Shown here piece by piece: positions 16,913-25,990 of a DNA stretch of 64,000 nt. The translations under genes and the position numbers were made by a program. Position 1 is the stretch's first letter; the number at the start of each line of letters is the position of its first letter. This stretch comes from JAMXLO01 sp037201625 (GTDB lineage: Bacteria > Pseudomonadota > Alphaproteobacteria > Acetobacterales > Acetobacteraceae): positions 2,170,001-2,234,000 of the forward strand of contig JBBCGR010000003.1 in the NCBI GenBank assembly GCA_037201625.1, given 5' to 3'. The notes beneath the pieces were generated by a model. It was not told the origin of the DNA. It saw only the letters and a list, made by a program, of their open reading frames with translations, and searched no databases.

Positions 16913-18673
16913 TCAGGCGAGATGTGAGGTGAAGAACTCGGCGACCACGCGATAGATCCGCCGCCGGTCGTCCGGGCGGATGAAGCCGTGGCCGGCATAG
17001 TCGAAGGTTTCATACGAAACCTTCTGCTGGCGCTCGCGCAGTGCGGCCCACGTACTGGTCGCTCTCGCCCATCGGCACGCGGGGATCGCGCGAGCCGTGC
17101 GCGATCAGCACGGGGATGTGCACCTCGCCGATGCGATGGATCGGCGAAATCCGCGCGAACAGGTCCGCATCGTCGCCGTATTCCGCCGCGCGATGGTTTG
17201 CGCCGCCACGGGCCGGTGCCGGCCAGCAGCGTGGCGAAGTCGGCGATGCCGTAATAGTTCACCGCGGCGCGCCACAGCCCGGGATGCTCGGTGATCGCCG
17301 ACATCACCATGAAGCCGCCGTAGGACTGGCCCATGATGCCGATGCGCTCGGCGTCGATCGCGGGATGCGCGGCGAGCCAGGCACGGCCGTGGGCGAGGTC
17401 GGTGACGCTGTCGAGCCGCCGCTCCACGTTGTCGCTGGCGGCATAGGCGCGGCCGTAGCCGGTGCTGCCGCGGACGTTCGGCAGCAACACCGCGACCCCC
17501 TGCGCCAGCAGCATCTGGATGTCGGGGCGGAAATTGGCCCGCGTCTGGCTCTCGGGTCCGCCATGCACCCACATCACCGCCGGGTAGCCGCCGGCCGGCT
17601 TCGGCGTGCGCGGCAGCGCGAACCAGCCGGGAATGCGCGTGCCGTCGAAACTGTCCCACGCCACCAGGTCGAGATCGACGAAATCATGCGGCGTCGGTTC
17701 GGGCCGCCACGCCGGACGTGCCGCGCCGTCGCGCCATAGGAACAGCGAAGGCGGCTCGGTCGGCGCCGATGCGCTGAACGCCAGCGTCGTGCCGTCGGAT
17801 GACCAGGCGAGATCGGTGACCACGCCGCGCGGCAGGCCGGCGACCACCGCAGCTCGCCGTCCAGGCGGGCCGACGCGCAGCACGCTGTAGCCGCGGTCGT
17901 TCTCCACCGTCGCCAGCAGGGCGGCGTCGGGCGTGATGGCCCAGGCCTCCACGTCGCGGCCGGCGACTGGTACAGCGCCGTCACCTCGGCGGTCTCGGGA
18001 TGCAGCCGGCAGAGACGCAGGAACTCGCAGCCGAGGTCGGTCAGCGCCAGCAGCGTGGCACCGTCACTGGACCAGCGGACGGCGGAGAAATTGGCGGGCG
18101 GACCCGAACGGCGACGCCGTGCCGGAGTCGAGATCGAGCAGCAGCAGCGTCGTGTCGCCGTAGCCGCGGTCGTGCAGCAGCGCCAGCCTGGCGCCGTCGG
18201 GCCGGAAGCCGGCGACCGTGACGATGTTGCTGCCGTCGTAGACGCGCCGGCGCGTGCCGGTCGCCACGTCCTGCACGTAGACGTCGAAATGCGCTACGTC
18301 GCGCGCATTGGCGGCATAGGCGATGCGGCTGCCGTCCGGCGCCCAGCCGCCGAAATCATGGATTACTGCCGGGGTCGTCCGTCAGCGCCTTGGGCTCGGG
18401 CTGCGCCGCCTGCGGGTCGATCAGCAGCAGTTGCTGGCGCTCGTCGCCGCCGCGGTCGATGCCATAGATCAGCCGGTCGTCAACCGGCGAGCGGCGCAGC
18501 ATCGCCACCTTTTCGTCGTGCGAGGCAAGCTGCCTCGCCGCGCCGGACCCGAGGTCTAGCGCCCACACTGCGGCAGGCCCGAACCGCGCAGGTGGAACAG
18601 CGTTTGCCATCGCGGGAGAGGCGGGCGCGGTCGCGGCGCCGATGGCCACGAAGGAAGCCGGGTCTTGCGTCAT
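16913..18673 (-). pseudogene. S9 prolyl-oligopeptidase family hydrolase, about eight frameshifts
   Basis: About 585 residues when joined. An N-terminal beta-propeller (repeats such as RLIYGIDRGGDERQQLLLID, SRIAYAANARDVAHFDVYVQ, VVTDLAWSSDGTTLAFS) is followed by an alpha/beta-hydrolase domain with nucleophile IGIMGQSYGGFM, the Asp region IAHGSRDPRVPMGESDQY and catalytic His FDYAGHGFIRPDDR. It would cleave short peptides or acylamino acids. Frame changes lie near 18625, 18600, 18568, 18370, 18096, 17957, 17203 and 17047, usually one base in a G or C run. It is the most damaged gene in the window. Confidence 0.7.
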
Positions 18674-18734
18674 ACCGCGAGCATACGCGCCCTCCGGGGT
18701 TGGAAAGCTTGGCGGGATAGGGTTTGCTCGGGCG

Positions 18735-20031
18735 ATGCGGCGGGTGGTGCTGGCCACGAGACGACTGGGCAGGATGGCGCAAGGCCCACCCGTTCCCTGA
18801 TCCTCGCTGGCGTGCCGCCCGAGGAGATCCGCTGGTCGGTGCGTTCGCACGACGAGGACGGCGATCCGCTGCAAGAGGGCGAGGGCAGCTTCAACGTGTC
18901 GCGCGCGCTGGTGACGCTGGCGTCGCTGGCGATCCAGGCGCGCGAACCTGAGCGCTTCGGGCTGCTCTACGGCCTGGTATGGCGCGCCAATGCGGCGGCA
19001 CCGATGAGGCGGATATGCGCCGCGCCCAGGGTCTGGCGCTGGCGGGTGCGCGCCGAGGCGCACCGGATGCGCACGCATGTCCGGTTCCTGCCGGTGCCGG
19101 ACGGCACCGCCACCCGCTATCTCGGCTGGTACGAACCGGCGCATTTCGTGCTGGAGGCCAATGCGCAACTGATCGCCCGGCGGTTTCCGGATCTGGTCTT
19201 CTCCATCCTGACGCCGGAGGGCGGCGCCCATTGGGATGGGTCGGCGTTGCGCTTCTCGACCGGGGCGACACGACGCTCGGTGCATGACGATGCGGGATTG
19301 CAGGCGTGGTGGGACAAGCACCAGGCGGCGCTGCTGCGGGACGCGCGGGTCGGCACCGCGGTCCCGGAAGCCGAGGCGCTGGATGAGGCGCCGCGCGCAC
19401 CGGACCGGCCGCCGCTCGGGCCGGTGGTGCTGCCGCTCGGGCCCGACGCGCCGCTGCAGGAGGCGGTGCACGAGGCGGGCGACTGTCGCCGCTGCCATCT
19501 GTGGCAGGCGGCGACCCAGACGGTGTTCGGCGAGGGGCCAGCCCATGCCCGCGTGCTGTTCGTGGGCGAGCAACCGGGCGACCAGGAGGATGTCATCGGC
19601 CGGCCGTTCGTCGGGCCGGCCGGACAGATCATGGACCGGGCGATGGAGGAGGCCGGTCTCGACCGGCGCACGATCTACATCACCAATGCGGTGAAGCACT
19701 TCAAGTTCGAGCCTCGCGGCAAGCGGCGCATCCACAAGACGCCGGAGGCCCGGAGATCCAGGCGTGCCGCTTCTGGCTGGACGTGGAACTGGTGCGGCTG
19801 AAGCCGAAGCTGGTCGTGGCGATGGGCGGCACCGCGGCGCGTGCGCTGCTGGGCCGGGCCGTCACCATCACCCGCGAGCGCGGCCGCCCGATCGAACTGC
19901 CCGACGGCCAGGCGGCGTTCGTGACGGTGCACCCGTCCTTCCTGCTGCGCGTGCCGGATGAGGACGCGAAGGCGCGCGAGTACCGCGCCTTCGTTGCCGA
20001 CCTGCGGAAGGTGGCGGAACTGGTCGGTTAG
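18735..20031 (+). pseudogene. UdgX-type uracil-DNA glycosylase with N-terminal TIGR03915/DUF4130 domain, three frameshifts
   Basis: About 430 codons. The first half matches the TIGR03915/DUF4130 domain that accompanies a radical-SAM partner (LILAGVPPEEIRWSVRSHDE, RMRTHVRFLPV). The second half is a family-4-like uracil-DNA glycosylase with the Fe-S cysteines (CRRCHLWQAA), motif A GEQPGDQEDVIGRPFVGPAG, the UdgX-specific loop GKRRIHKTP and motif B VTVHPSFLLR. In UdgX the loop His bonds covalently to the abasic site after uracil removal. Frames shift near 18759 (extra A), 18788 and 19750 (missing C). The radical-SAM partner is not adjacent. Confidence 0.8.
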
Positions 20032-20037
20032 ACTCCA

Positions 20038-20103
20038 GTCATTGCGAGCGCGGCGAGGCGATCCCCGTGGGGATTGCTTCGTCGCTACGCTCCTCGCAAT
20101 GAC
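20038..20103. terminator. Palindromic GTCATTGCGAG repeat between convergent genes
   Basis: GTCATTGCGAGCGCGGCGAG and its mirrored arm CTACGCTCCTCGCAATGAC form a 66-bp near-perfect palindrome centred on ATCCCCGTGGGGAT. It lies between the udgX stop (20031) and the stop of the response regulator (20116), so it would fold in both transcripts as a bidirectional end structure. It belongs to the same family as the arms around the GIY-YIG unit at 48 kb. Confidence 0.65.
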
Positions 20104-20115
20104 AGGGGTTCGTGG

Positions 20116-20841
20116 TCAGGCGGCGGCGACGGATGCCGGGACGCCGTCGGGGTCGAGCCGGTAGCCGCCGCCCTCGGTGACCAGCAGGCGGGCGTTCGCC
20201 GGATCGGGTTCGATCTTCTGCCGCAGCCGGTAGATATGCGTCTCCAGCGTGTGCGTCGTGACGGCGGCGTTGTAGCCCCACACCTCGTTCAGCAGCACCT
20301 GCCGCGCCACCGCCCGGGTGCCGGCGCGGTACAGGAACTTCAGGATCGCCGCCTCCTTCTCGGTCAGCCGGATGCGGCGGTTCTTCGCCGGGTCCTGCAG
20401 CAGCTTGGCGGACGGCCGGAACGTGTAGGGGCCGATGGTGAACACCGCATCCTCGCTGTTCTCGAAGATGCGAAGCTGGGCCCGCAGCCGCGCCAGCAAC
20501 TCGTTCAGCCGGAACGGCTTGGCGATGTAGTCGTTGGCGCCGGAATCCAGCCCGCGCACCACGTCGTTCTCGGCATCGGAGCCGGTCAGCATGATGATCG
20601 GCATCTTCTGACCCTGCTTGCGCAACCGGTTGCAGAGATCACGTCCGTCGCCGTCCGGCAGTCCGACATCCAGGATCACCGCGTCGAACCTGGCGTCCTT
20701 GGCGTTCAGCTTCTCCTCTGCTTCGCCGATGGTCGATGCCGCCACCGCGGTGAACTCTCCATCCACCGCAAGCTGGTCCGCCAGAGTCTCGCGCAGCACA
20801 CTGTCGTCATCCACGATCAGGATCGGTCGCTCAGCCGACAT
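20116..20841 (-). CDS. OmpR/PhoB-family response regulator
   Basis: The protein has 241 residues. The receiver domain (residues 1-120) has acidic pocket VDDD, phosphoacceptor Asp in DAVILDVGLPDGDG, the Thr in MLTGSD and the Lys in NDYIAKPF. The C-terminal winged helix includes IRLTEKEAAILKFLYRAG and THTLETHIYRLRQKIEPDP. It would be phosphorylated by a sensor kinase and bind DNA as a dimer. No kinase is adjacent, so the partner is unknown. It is divergent from ribA across a 300-nt region. Confidence 0.9.
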   Translation of the reverse strand: MSAERPILIVDDDSVLRETLADQLAVDGEFTAVAASTIGEAEEKLNAKDARFDAVILDVGLPDGDGRDLCNRLRKQGQKMPIIMLTGSDAENDVVRGLDSGANDYIAKPFRLNELLARLRAQLRIFENSEDAVFTIGPYTFRPSAKLLQDPAKNRRIRLTEKEAAILKFLYRAGTRAVARQVLLNEVWGYNAAVTTHTLETHIYRLRQKIEPDPANARLLVTEGGGYRLDPDGVPASVAAA

Positions 20842-20978
20842 CTTCCACTTCCTCTCGCTTCCAATTCACCTGCGCCGCACCCCGTCTGCCGCGACGAAGG
20901 CCGCGCAGCCGGTCCCCATCCCGGCAGCACGGCCAACACAAGAGCATCCTGCCACTGCGATTCGGGCCGTCGCAAGAA

Positions 20979-20996
20979 GCTCACATTTCTGTGAGC
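20979..20996. promoter_or_regulatory. Small perfect palindrome in the regulator/ribA divergent region
   Basis: A 7-bp inverted repeat GCTCACA / TGTGAGC with a 4-nt spacer lies 138 nt upstream of the response regulator start and about 146 nt before ribA. It could be an operator. The rest of the 300-nt divergent region (20842-21141) shows no FMN riboswitch that I can recognise. Confidence 0.35.
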
Positions 20997-21141
20997 ACAG
21001 CCGAGACATTCCGTCCGACCCGCCATATAGTTACCGCGGCGGCATCACATAGCAGATTGTGCTCCGTCTGTCGGTCCCGGGCAGGCTGCCTTCGAAACGT
21101 GACGAAAGTTGGCCGGCATTGTTCCCTTTTCGTGTAATCCG

Positions 21142-22284
21142 ATGAAGCAAGCCCTTCGCATGCCTGACACCGAACCCACCATCGAGCCGGACCCCGAGGT
21201 CCTGCGGCTGCGCACCGTCCATCGTGCGGCGGCGGACCTGCGCCGAGGCATCCCCGTGGTGGTGAGCGGCGAAACCTCGCTGGTCGTGCTGGCGGCCGAG
21301 ACCGGCAGCGCGCGCGGCCTCGCTGAACTGGGCGCCCTGGCGGCGGAGGCCCCGGTCCTGCTGCTGGCCCCGATGCGGGCCGCGGCGGTGCTGCACCGGC
21401 CGGTCGAGCAGGCGGTCCCGGCGGTCGCGCTGCAACTCGCCGTCTCCCTGCTCGAACCCGGATCGCTGCGTGCGCTGGCCGACCCCACGGTGGAGGCGGT
21501 GCTGCCGGCCCAGCCGGAACCCGCACCGCTTCCCGATCTGGCGCATCCGGCCCTGGTCCTGGCCAAGCTCGGCCGCCTGCTGCCGGCCGTTCTGGCGGCC
21601 CCGCTGCGGCCCGGCGGCGCGGCCGAAGCGGCCAGGCTCGGCCTGCTGAGCGTGCCGGCCGAAGACCTGTTGAACTATCCGGCCGCCGCCGCCGCCGGCC
21701 TGCGGCGGATCGCCACCGCCCGCGTGCCGCTGGAGAATGCCCCCAACTCGCGCGTCGTCGCGTTCCGCACCGAGGGATCGGCGATCGAACATCTCGCCAT
21801 CGTGGTGGGCGAGGCCGAGGCCGCGGAGGCGCCGCTGGTGCGCATCCATTCCGAATGCTTCACCGGCGACCTGCTGGGCAGCCTGCGCTGCGACTGCGGC
21901 GTGCAGCTTCGCGGCGCGATCGCGCGGATGGCCGAAGAAGGCGTCGGGGTCCTGCTCTACCTTTCGCAGGAAGGCCGCAACATCGGCCTGGTCAACAAGC
22001 TGCGGGCCTACACGCTGCAGGATCGCGGCCTGGATACGCTGGATGCCAACCGCGCCCTGGGCTGGGAGGCCGACGAGCGCAACTTCCTCATCGCCGCAAC
22101 CATGCTGGACTCCCTCGGCGTGCACCGCGTACGGCTGCTGACCAACAATCCCGACAAGCTGGCAGCCCTCGCCGCCTGTGGCATCGAGGTGGTCGGCCGC
22201 GAGGCCCATTCCTTCGCGCCCAACGGGGTGAACGACGACTACCTGGCGACCAAGGCCGAACGCTTCGGCCACATGCTGGACTGA
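21142..22284 (+). CDS. ribA: GTP cyclohydrolase II with N-terminal RibB-like region
   Basis: First step of riboflavin synthesis: opens GTP to the diaminopyrimidine intermediate. About 380 residues. The C-terminal catalytic domain carries the zinc ligands HSECFTGDLLGSLRCDCG, the substrate loop EEGVGVLLYLSQEGRNIGLVN and LLTNNPDK. The N-terminal 180 residues resemble a degenerate DHBP-synthase-like region typical of alphaproteobacterial RibA, and I do not see the RibB catalytic motifs. The start is uncertain: ATG 21142 or 21160, neither with a strong ribosome site. The L,D-transpeptidase gene follows 4 nt later. Confidence 0.92.
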   Translation: MKQALRMPDTEPTIEPDPEVLRLRTVHRAAADLRRGIPVVVSGETSLVVLAAETGSARGLAELGALAAEAPVLLLAPMRAAAVLHRPVEQAVPAVALQLAVSLLEPGSLRALADPTVEAVLPAQPEPAPLPDLAHPALVLAKLGRLLPAVLAAPLRPGGAAEAARLGLLSVPAEDLLNYPAAAAAGLRRIATARVPLENAPNSRVVAFRTEGSAIEHLAIVVGEAEAAEAPLVRIHSECFTGDLLGSLRCDCGVQLRGAIARMAEEGVGVLLYLSQEGRNIGLVNKLRAYTLQDRGLDTLDANRALGWEADERNFLIAATMLDSLGVHRVRLLTNNPDKLAALAACGIEVVGREAHSFAPNGVNDDYLATKAERFGHMLD

Positions 22285-22288
22285 GCGC

Positions 22289-22783
22289 ATGCAGGCACTG
22301 GTGCATCCCGATGGCCGGCTGATCCTGCGCGGCCTGGTCTTCCGTGCCGCCCTGGGCCATGGCGGCGTGCGGCTGGACAAGCAGGAGGGCGACGGCGCGA
22401 CCCCTGCCGGGCTGCTGCCGCTGCGCCGCGTGTTGTACCGCGCCGATCGGGTGCGGGCGCCGGAGTGCGCCGTGCCGGTGGAGCCGATCGCGCCGACCGA
22501 TGGCTGGTGCGACGATCCGGCCGAGCGCGACTACAACCGGATGATCCGGCTGCCGCATGACGGCCGCTTCGAGGAATTATGGCGGCGGGACGCGCTGTAC
22601 GACGTGATCGGCGTGCTGGGCTGGAACGATTCGCCCGTCGAACGCCGGCGAGGATCGGCGATCTTCCTGCACGTGGCCCGTCCCGACTACGGCCCGACCG
22701 AGGGCTGCATCGCGCTCGCCCTCGGCGACCTGCGGCAGGTACTGGCGGCAGGCACCACGGAACTCCTGGTGCTCGCCGGATAG
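22289..22783 (+). CDS. L,D-transpeptidase (YkuD) family protein
   Basis: The protein has 164 residues and consists almost only of the YkuD catalytic fold: His in the GSAIFLHVARPDYGPTEGC segment and the nucleophile Cys in TEGCIALALGDL, which form the H-x14-17-S/T-x-G-C-x pattern. These enzymes make 3-3 peptidoglycan cross-links or attach proteins to the wall. No signal peptide or anchor is visible, which is usual for the short COG3786 type. It is tightly spaced after ribA and converges with the DUF971 gene, whose stop is 3 nt away. Confidence 0.85.
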   Translation: MQALVHPDGRLILRGLVFRAALGHGGVRLDKQEGDGATPAGLLPLRRVLYRADRVRAPECAVPVEPIAPTDGWCDDPAERDYNRMIRLPHDGRFEELWRRDALYDVIGVLGWNDSPVERRRGSAIFLHVARPDYGPTEGCIALALGDLRQVLAAGTTELLVLAG

Positions 22784-22785
22784 CG

Positions 22786-23142
22786 TCAGCCGCGGTCGCG
22801 GTTCATCCCGCGCGATTCGAGAGCATCGAGATACGCCGCCCACCGCCGGTCCTGCTCGCGCCCAAGCTCGTGCAGGTACTCCCAGGAATAGATTCCGGTG
22901 TCGTGGGTGTCGTCGAACAGCAGCCGCACCGCATAATTGCCGACCGGTTCGATGCCGATGATCGCGACCGACCGCTTGCCCGGCACGGTCTTCTTCTGAT
23001 GCGGCCCGTGGCCCTGCACCTCTGCGCTCGGGCTTTCCACCCGCAGGTACTCGGCCGGCAGCGCAAACCGCGCACCATCGTCGAATGCCACGTGTAACAC
23101 GCCTTCCGCCTTGTTCAGGCGGATCTCGGTCGCGGCCGCCAT
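22786..23142 (-). CDS. DUF971 (gamma-butyrobetaine hydroxylase N-terminal-like) protein
   Basis: The protein has 118 residues. The DUF971 fold is visible as LHVAFDDGARFALPAEYLRV, VAIIGIEPVGNYAVRLLFDD and the family signature DTGIYSWEYLHELG. This domain binds zinc or iron-sulfur partners in some proteins and is linked with Fe-S cluster carriers, but its role here is unknown. The ATG overlaps the Trm112-like stop (TGATG) with GGAGG directly upstream, so it is the last gene of a coupled CnoX-LON-Trm112-DUF971 operon. Confidence 0.85.
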   Translation of the reverse strand: MAAATEIRLNKAEGVLHVAFDDGARFALPAEYLRVESPSAEVQGHGPHQKKTVPGKRSVAIIGIEPVGNYAVRLLFDDTHDTGIYSWEYLHELGREQDRRWAAYLDALESRGMNRDRG

Positions 23143-23345
23143 CACTCCTCCAGCTTGCGTGCCTCCTCGGGCAGCATGATCGGGATACCGTCACGGATCG
23201 GATAGGCCAGGCCCGCCTTGCGGCTGACCAGTTCGCCTGCCTCACGGTCGTATTCCAGCGGCCCCTTGGTCAGCGGACACACCAGGATCTCGAGCAGCCT
23301 CGGATCGATCGGCGGCTGGCGCTTCACTTCGACAGTCTCATCCAT
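23142..23345 (-). CDS. Trm112 family protein (UPF0434)
   Basis: The protein has 67 residues. The family core IDPRLLEILVCPLTKGPLEY and LAYPIRDGIPIMLPEEAR is intact. In eukaryotes and archaea Trm112 activates methyltransferases acting on tRNA, rRNA and release factors; the bacterial role is less clear. Only one of the usual zinc cysteines (VCPL) is present. It sits 15 nt after the LON-domain gene and overlaps DUF971. Confidence 0.9.
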   Translation of the reverse strand: MDETVEVKRQPPIDPRLLEILVCPLTKGPLEYDREAGELVSRKAGLAYPIRDGIPIMLPEEARKLEE

Positions 23346-23360
23346 GGCGCTACCCCCGTT

Positions 23361-24026
23361 TCAGCTTACGCTGCGGCCGCCCTGGGTGTCGGGGGCAAGC
23401 GCACCCATCTGCAGCAGCGCCAGCAGCGCCGCCGCCCGCTCCGCCTCGCCCGGCGCCTCCAGCAGCGCCTGCTTCTCGGCAGGCTCGAACGGACACACCA
23501 TCGCCAGGGTCACCACCAGCATGTCATCCGGCAGCTTCTTGATCGCGTCCCAGTTGGCGTCGATGCCGCGATGGGTGAAATAGCCGCGCAGCGCGCCCAG
23601 CAGCGCCTCCCGCGGGATGCCGACGGGCGGCGCCGCCAGGTCCAGGTCGGCCGCGAACGGGCCGAAATCACCCCGCACCCGCCGGTAGCCGCGCCGCATC
23701 TCCACTTCGGCCGCCACCGCAAAGCGGATGAGGCCATTGACCGTGATCAGGTAGTGGCCTTCCTCCGTCTCGTTGAACGACGAGATCCGGCCCAGGCAGC
23801 CGATGCGGAACAACGCCGGGCCGTTGGTCGCCTCCGACGCGGTCGCGTCGGGCTGGATCATGCCGAACAGGCGGCCGTGCCCCAGCGCATCCTCGGTCAG
23901 CGCCACATAGCGCCGCTCGAAGATCCGCAGCGGCAGCTTGCCGCGCGGCAGCAGCAATGCACCCGGCAGCGGGAACACCGGAAATTCGACCGGCAGGTCC
24001 TCCACCTTCGGGTGGAAGGCCGGCAT
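23361..24026 (-). CDS. LON N-terminal substrate-binding domain protein
   Basis: The protein has 221 residues. It is the stand-alone LON substrate-binding (PUA-like) domain: FPVFPLPGALLLPRGKLPLR, IFERRYVALTEDAL, then GHYLITVNGLIRF. The AAA+ ATPase and protease domains of Lon are absent, so it may recognise unfolded or modified proteins for others. It starts directly after the CnoX stop, and this order (thioredoxin-TPR then LON domain then Trm112) is conserved in alphaproteobacteria. Confidence 0.9.
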   Translation of the reverse strand: MPAFHPKVEDLPVEFPVFPLPGALLLPRGKLPLRIFERRYVALTEDALGHGRLFGMIQPDATASEATNGPALFRIGCLGRISSFNETEEGHYLITVNGLIRFAVAAEVEMRRGYRRVRGDFGPFAADLDLAAPPVGIPREALLGALRGYFTHRGIDANWDAIKKLPDDMLVVTLAMVCPFEPAEKQALLEAPGEAERAAALLALLQMGALAPDTQGGRSVS

Positions 24027-24968
24027 CTAGCTGAACAGCACGGCGGACAGGCGCCGTCGCGCGGCCGCCGTCGCCGGGTCGTCGAAGCCCCACGCCTCAA
24101 AGAACTTCAGCAGTTGCAGCCGCGCCGCCTCTTCGTTCCAGGTGCGGTTGCGCCGGATGATCTCCAGCAGCGCATCGGCGGCCTGCTCGCGCTCGCCCAT
24201 CGCGTTCAGCGCAGTGGCCAGGTCGTAGCGCGCCTGCAGGTCGGCCGGATCGGCGGCGACCCGCGCCTGCAGGCTCTGCAACTGGCCCTGCGCCTGGCGG
24301 CCTTCCTCGGCCAGCATCAGCGCACTGCGCGCACCGGCGATCTCGGCGTGCTCGGCCAGCTTCTCGGGCACCTGCTCGAGCGCCTCGCGCGCCTGGTCCT
24401 CCTGGCCCAACGCCATCAGGGCACGGATCAGACCGCCCCAGGCATCGCCGTTCTCCGGCTCCTGCTGCAGCAATTCGCTGAACAGTTCGCCAGCCTGCTG
24501 CGGATCGCCCGCCTCCATCGCCGCCTTGGCATCGGCCAGCAGGTCGGCACTCGGCATCGAACCGCCGGCCATCTTCAGCAGCGCCTCGACGAAGCGCTTC
24601 ACCTCGGATTCCGGCAGCGCGCCCTGGAACAGGTCGGCGATCTGGCCCTGCCAGAACGCGGCGACGGTCGGCACCGACTGCATCGGCAGGCCAAGCTGGG
24701 CAAGCTGCTGCACCAGCGAACGGTTCTGGTCGATGTCGATCTTCACCAGCTTCACGCGGCCGCCGGCGGAACGCACCACCTTCTCGAGCGTTGGCGTCAG
24801 TTGCTTGCACGGCCCGCACCAGGTCGCCCAGAAATCCACCAGGACGGGAATGGTGCGGGATGCCTCCACCACCTCCTTCATGAAGGTCTTCTGGTCGCCG
24901 TCCACGATCATGGCGGCGCCGTTGCCGCCGGCGGCGGCTGGGTTCTGCCCGATGATCAATTCGTCCAT
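24027..24968 (-). CDS. cnoX: CnoX/YbbN-type thioredoxin-TPR co-chaperone
   Basis: The protein has 313 residues. The thioredoxin domain has active site WATWCGPCK (about residues 48-56) with cis-Pro region MQSVPTVAAFWQG, followed by about four TPR-like helical repeats (ADLLADAKAAMEAGDPQQAG, YDLATALNAMGEREQAADAL). CnoX holds oxidation-damaged proteins and passes them to GroEL or DnaK. Unlike E. coli YbbN, both redox cysteines are present, so redox activity is possible. GGGGACC precedes the ATG at 24968. It heads the LON/Trm112/DUF971 operon. Confidence 0.92.
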   Translation of the reverse strand: MDELIIGQNPAAAGGNGAAMIVDGDQKTFMKEVVEASRTIPVLVDFWATWCGPCKQLTPTLEKVVRSAGGRVKLVKIDIDQNRSLVQQLAQLGLPMQSVPTVAAFWQGQIADLFQGALPESEVKRFVEALLKMAGGSMPSADLLADAKAAMEAGDPQQAGELFSELLQQEPENGDAWGGLIRALMALGQEDQAREALEQVPEKLAEHAEIAGARSALMLAEEGRQAQGQLQSLQARVAADPADLQARYDLATALNAMGEREQAADALLEIIRRNRTWNEEAARLQLLKFFEAWGFDDPATAAARRRLSAVLFS

Positions 24969-25141
24969 GGTCCCCTGGGGTCTCCTGGCCTTGGTACTAT
25001 CGAGGCATAGATGTTGCGCCACGCGCGCCAGACAAGCGCGGAGCGGCGGTTGCGGCGACCATGCCGCCCGGCGCGCCCGGCGTCCAGAGCGGAGGCCCGG
25101 CTGCACCTGGGTGAAGCGAACTGGATCAGTGCAGGCGGGGA

Positions 25142-25990
25142 TCAGCGCAGGCGGGGATCGTACTGATCGCGCAGCGCATCTCCCAGCAGGTTGAAGCCGA
25201 CCACCACCAGGAAGATCGCCAGCCCGGGAAACGTCGCGATCCACCAGGCGGTGAGGAAATACCCATGCCCGTCGGCGAGCAGCGCACCCCAGTCCGGCGA
25301 CGGCGGCTGGGCGCCGAGGCCGAGAAACGACAGCCCCGCCGTCTCCACCACCACCGCCCCCGACTGCAGCGTGGCCAGCACCAGCACGGGGGTGAAGCTG
25401 TTCGGCAGGACGTGGCGCAGCATCACCCGCGTCTGGCTGGCGCCGACGGATCGCGCGGCGACCACGAAATCCGCCGCCTGCACCGTCAGCACCTGGCCGC
25501 GCATCAGCCTCGCATATTGCGGCGTGTAGATGAGGCCGATCGCGATCACCGAATTGGTCAGGCTCGGCCCCAGCGCGGCGACGATGATCAGCGCGAGCAG
25601 GAGATAGGGGAACGCCAGGAGGACGTCGACCACGCGCATCAGCAGCGCATCGGCGCGCCCACCGAGCGTGCCGGCGACCAGGCCGATCGCGCCTCCCAGC
25701 AGCAGCGCCAGCCCGTCCGCCATTACGATCGCCAGCAAGGCGGTGCGGGTGCCGTACAGGATGCGGCTCAGCGTATCGCGGCCGTACTGGTCGGCGCCGA
25801 ACCAATGCTGTGCCGATGGCGGCGACAGCGCGTTGGACAGGTCCTGCTCATACGGGTCGTACGGCGCCAGCAGCGGTGCGAACAGCGTGACCAGCAGGAA
25901 CAGCACGGCGATGGCGAGGCCGAAGCGCGCGCCCATTCCACGCAGCGCGCGCCGCACCACGCCGGGCGGCGCAGCGACCGTGGCGCTCAT
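25142..25990 (-). CDS. Oligopeptide-type ABC transporter permease (DppC/OppC family)
   Basis: Inner-membrane permease of 282 residues. N-terminal OppC domain FGLAIAVLFLLVTLFAPLLA then PYDPYEQDLSNALSPPSAQH. About six helices. The EAA coupling loop is ARSVGASQTRVMLRHVLPNS. It starts inside the stop of the DppB-like gene (ATGA), so the two are translationally coupled. No substrate-binding protein or ATPase gene is next to them. The 3' end contains a small direct duplication of CAGGCGGGGATC outside the domain. Substrate probably di- or oligopeptides or nickel; not determined. Confidence 0.88.
   Translation of the reverse strand: MSATVAAPPGVVRRALRGMGARFGLAIAVLFLLVTLFAPLLAPYDPYEQDLSNALSPPSAQHWFGADQYGRDTLSRILYGTRTALLAIVMADGLALLLGGAIGLVAGTLGGRADALLMRVVDVLLAFPYLLLALIIVAALGPSLTNSVIAIGLIYTPQYARLMRGQVLTVQAADFVVAARSVGASQTRVMLRHVLPNSFTPVLVLATLQSGAVVVETAGLSFLGLGAQPPSPDWGALLADGHGYFLTAWWIATFPGLAIFLVVVGFNLLGDALRDQYDPRLR

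Noticed and set aside
20842..21141. Possible FMN riboswitch before ribA
   Set aside because: The conserved FMN elements were not found; only a short palindrome is present.
21031..22380. 449-codon minus-strand frame opposite ribA
   Set aside because: RibA zinc and substrate motifs are on the plus strand; the antisense frame has biased, motif-free content.
23085..25010. 641-codon plus-strand frame across the CnoX/LON/Trm112 genes
   Set aside because: Antisense shadow; all four minus-strand genes show family motifs and operon spacing.
25125..25165. Direct repeat at the end of the DppC-like gene as a mobile-element footprint
   Set aside because: The duplication is only about a dozen bases of a GC-rich motif and lacks other element features.
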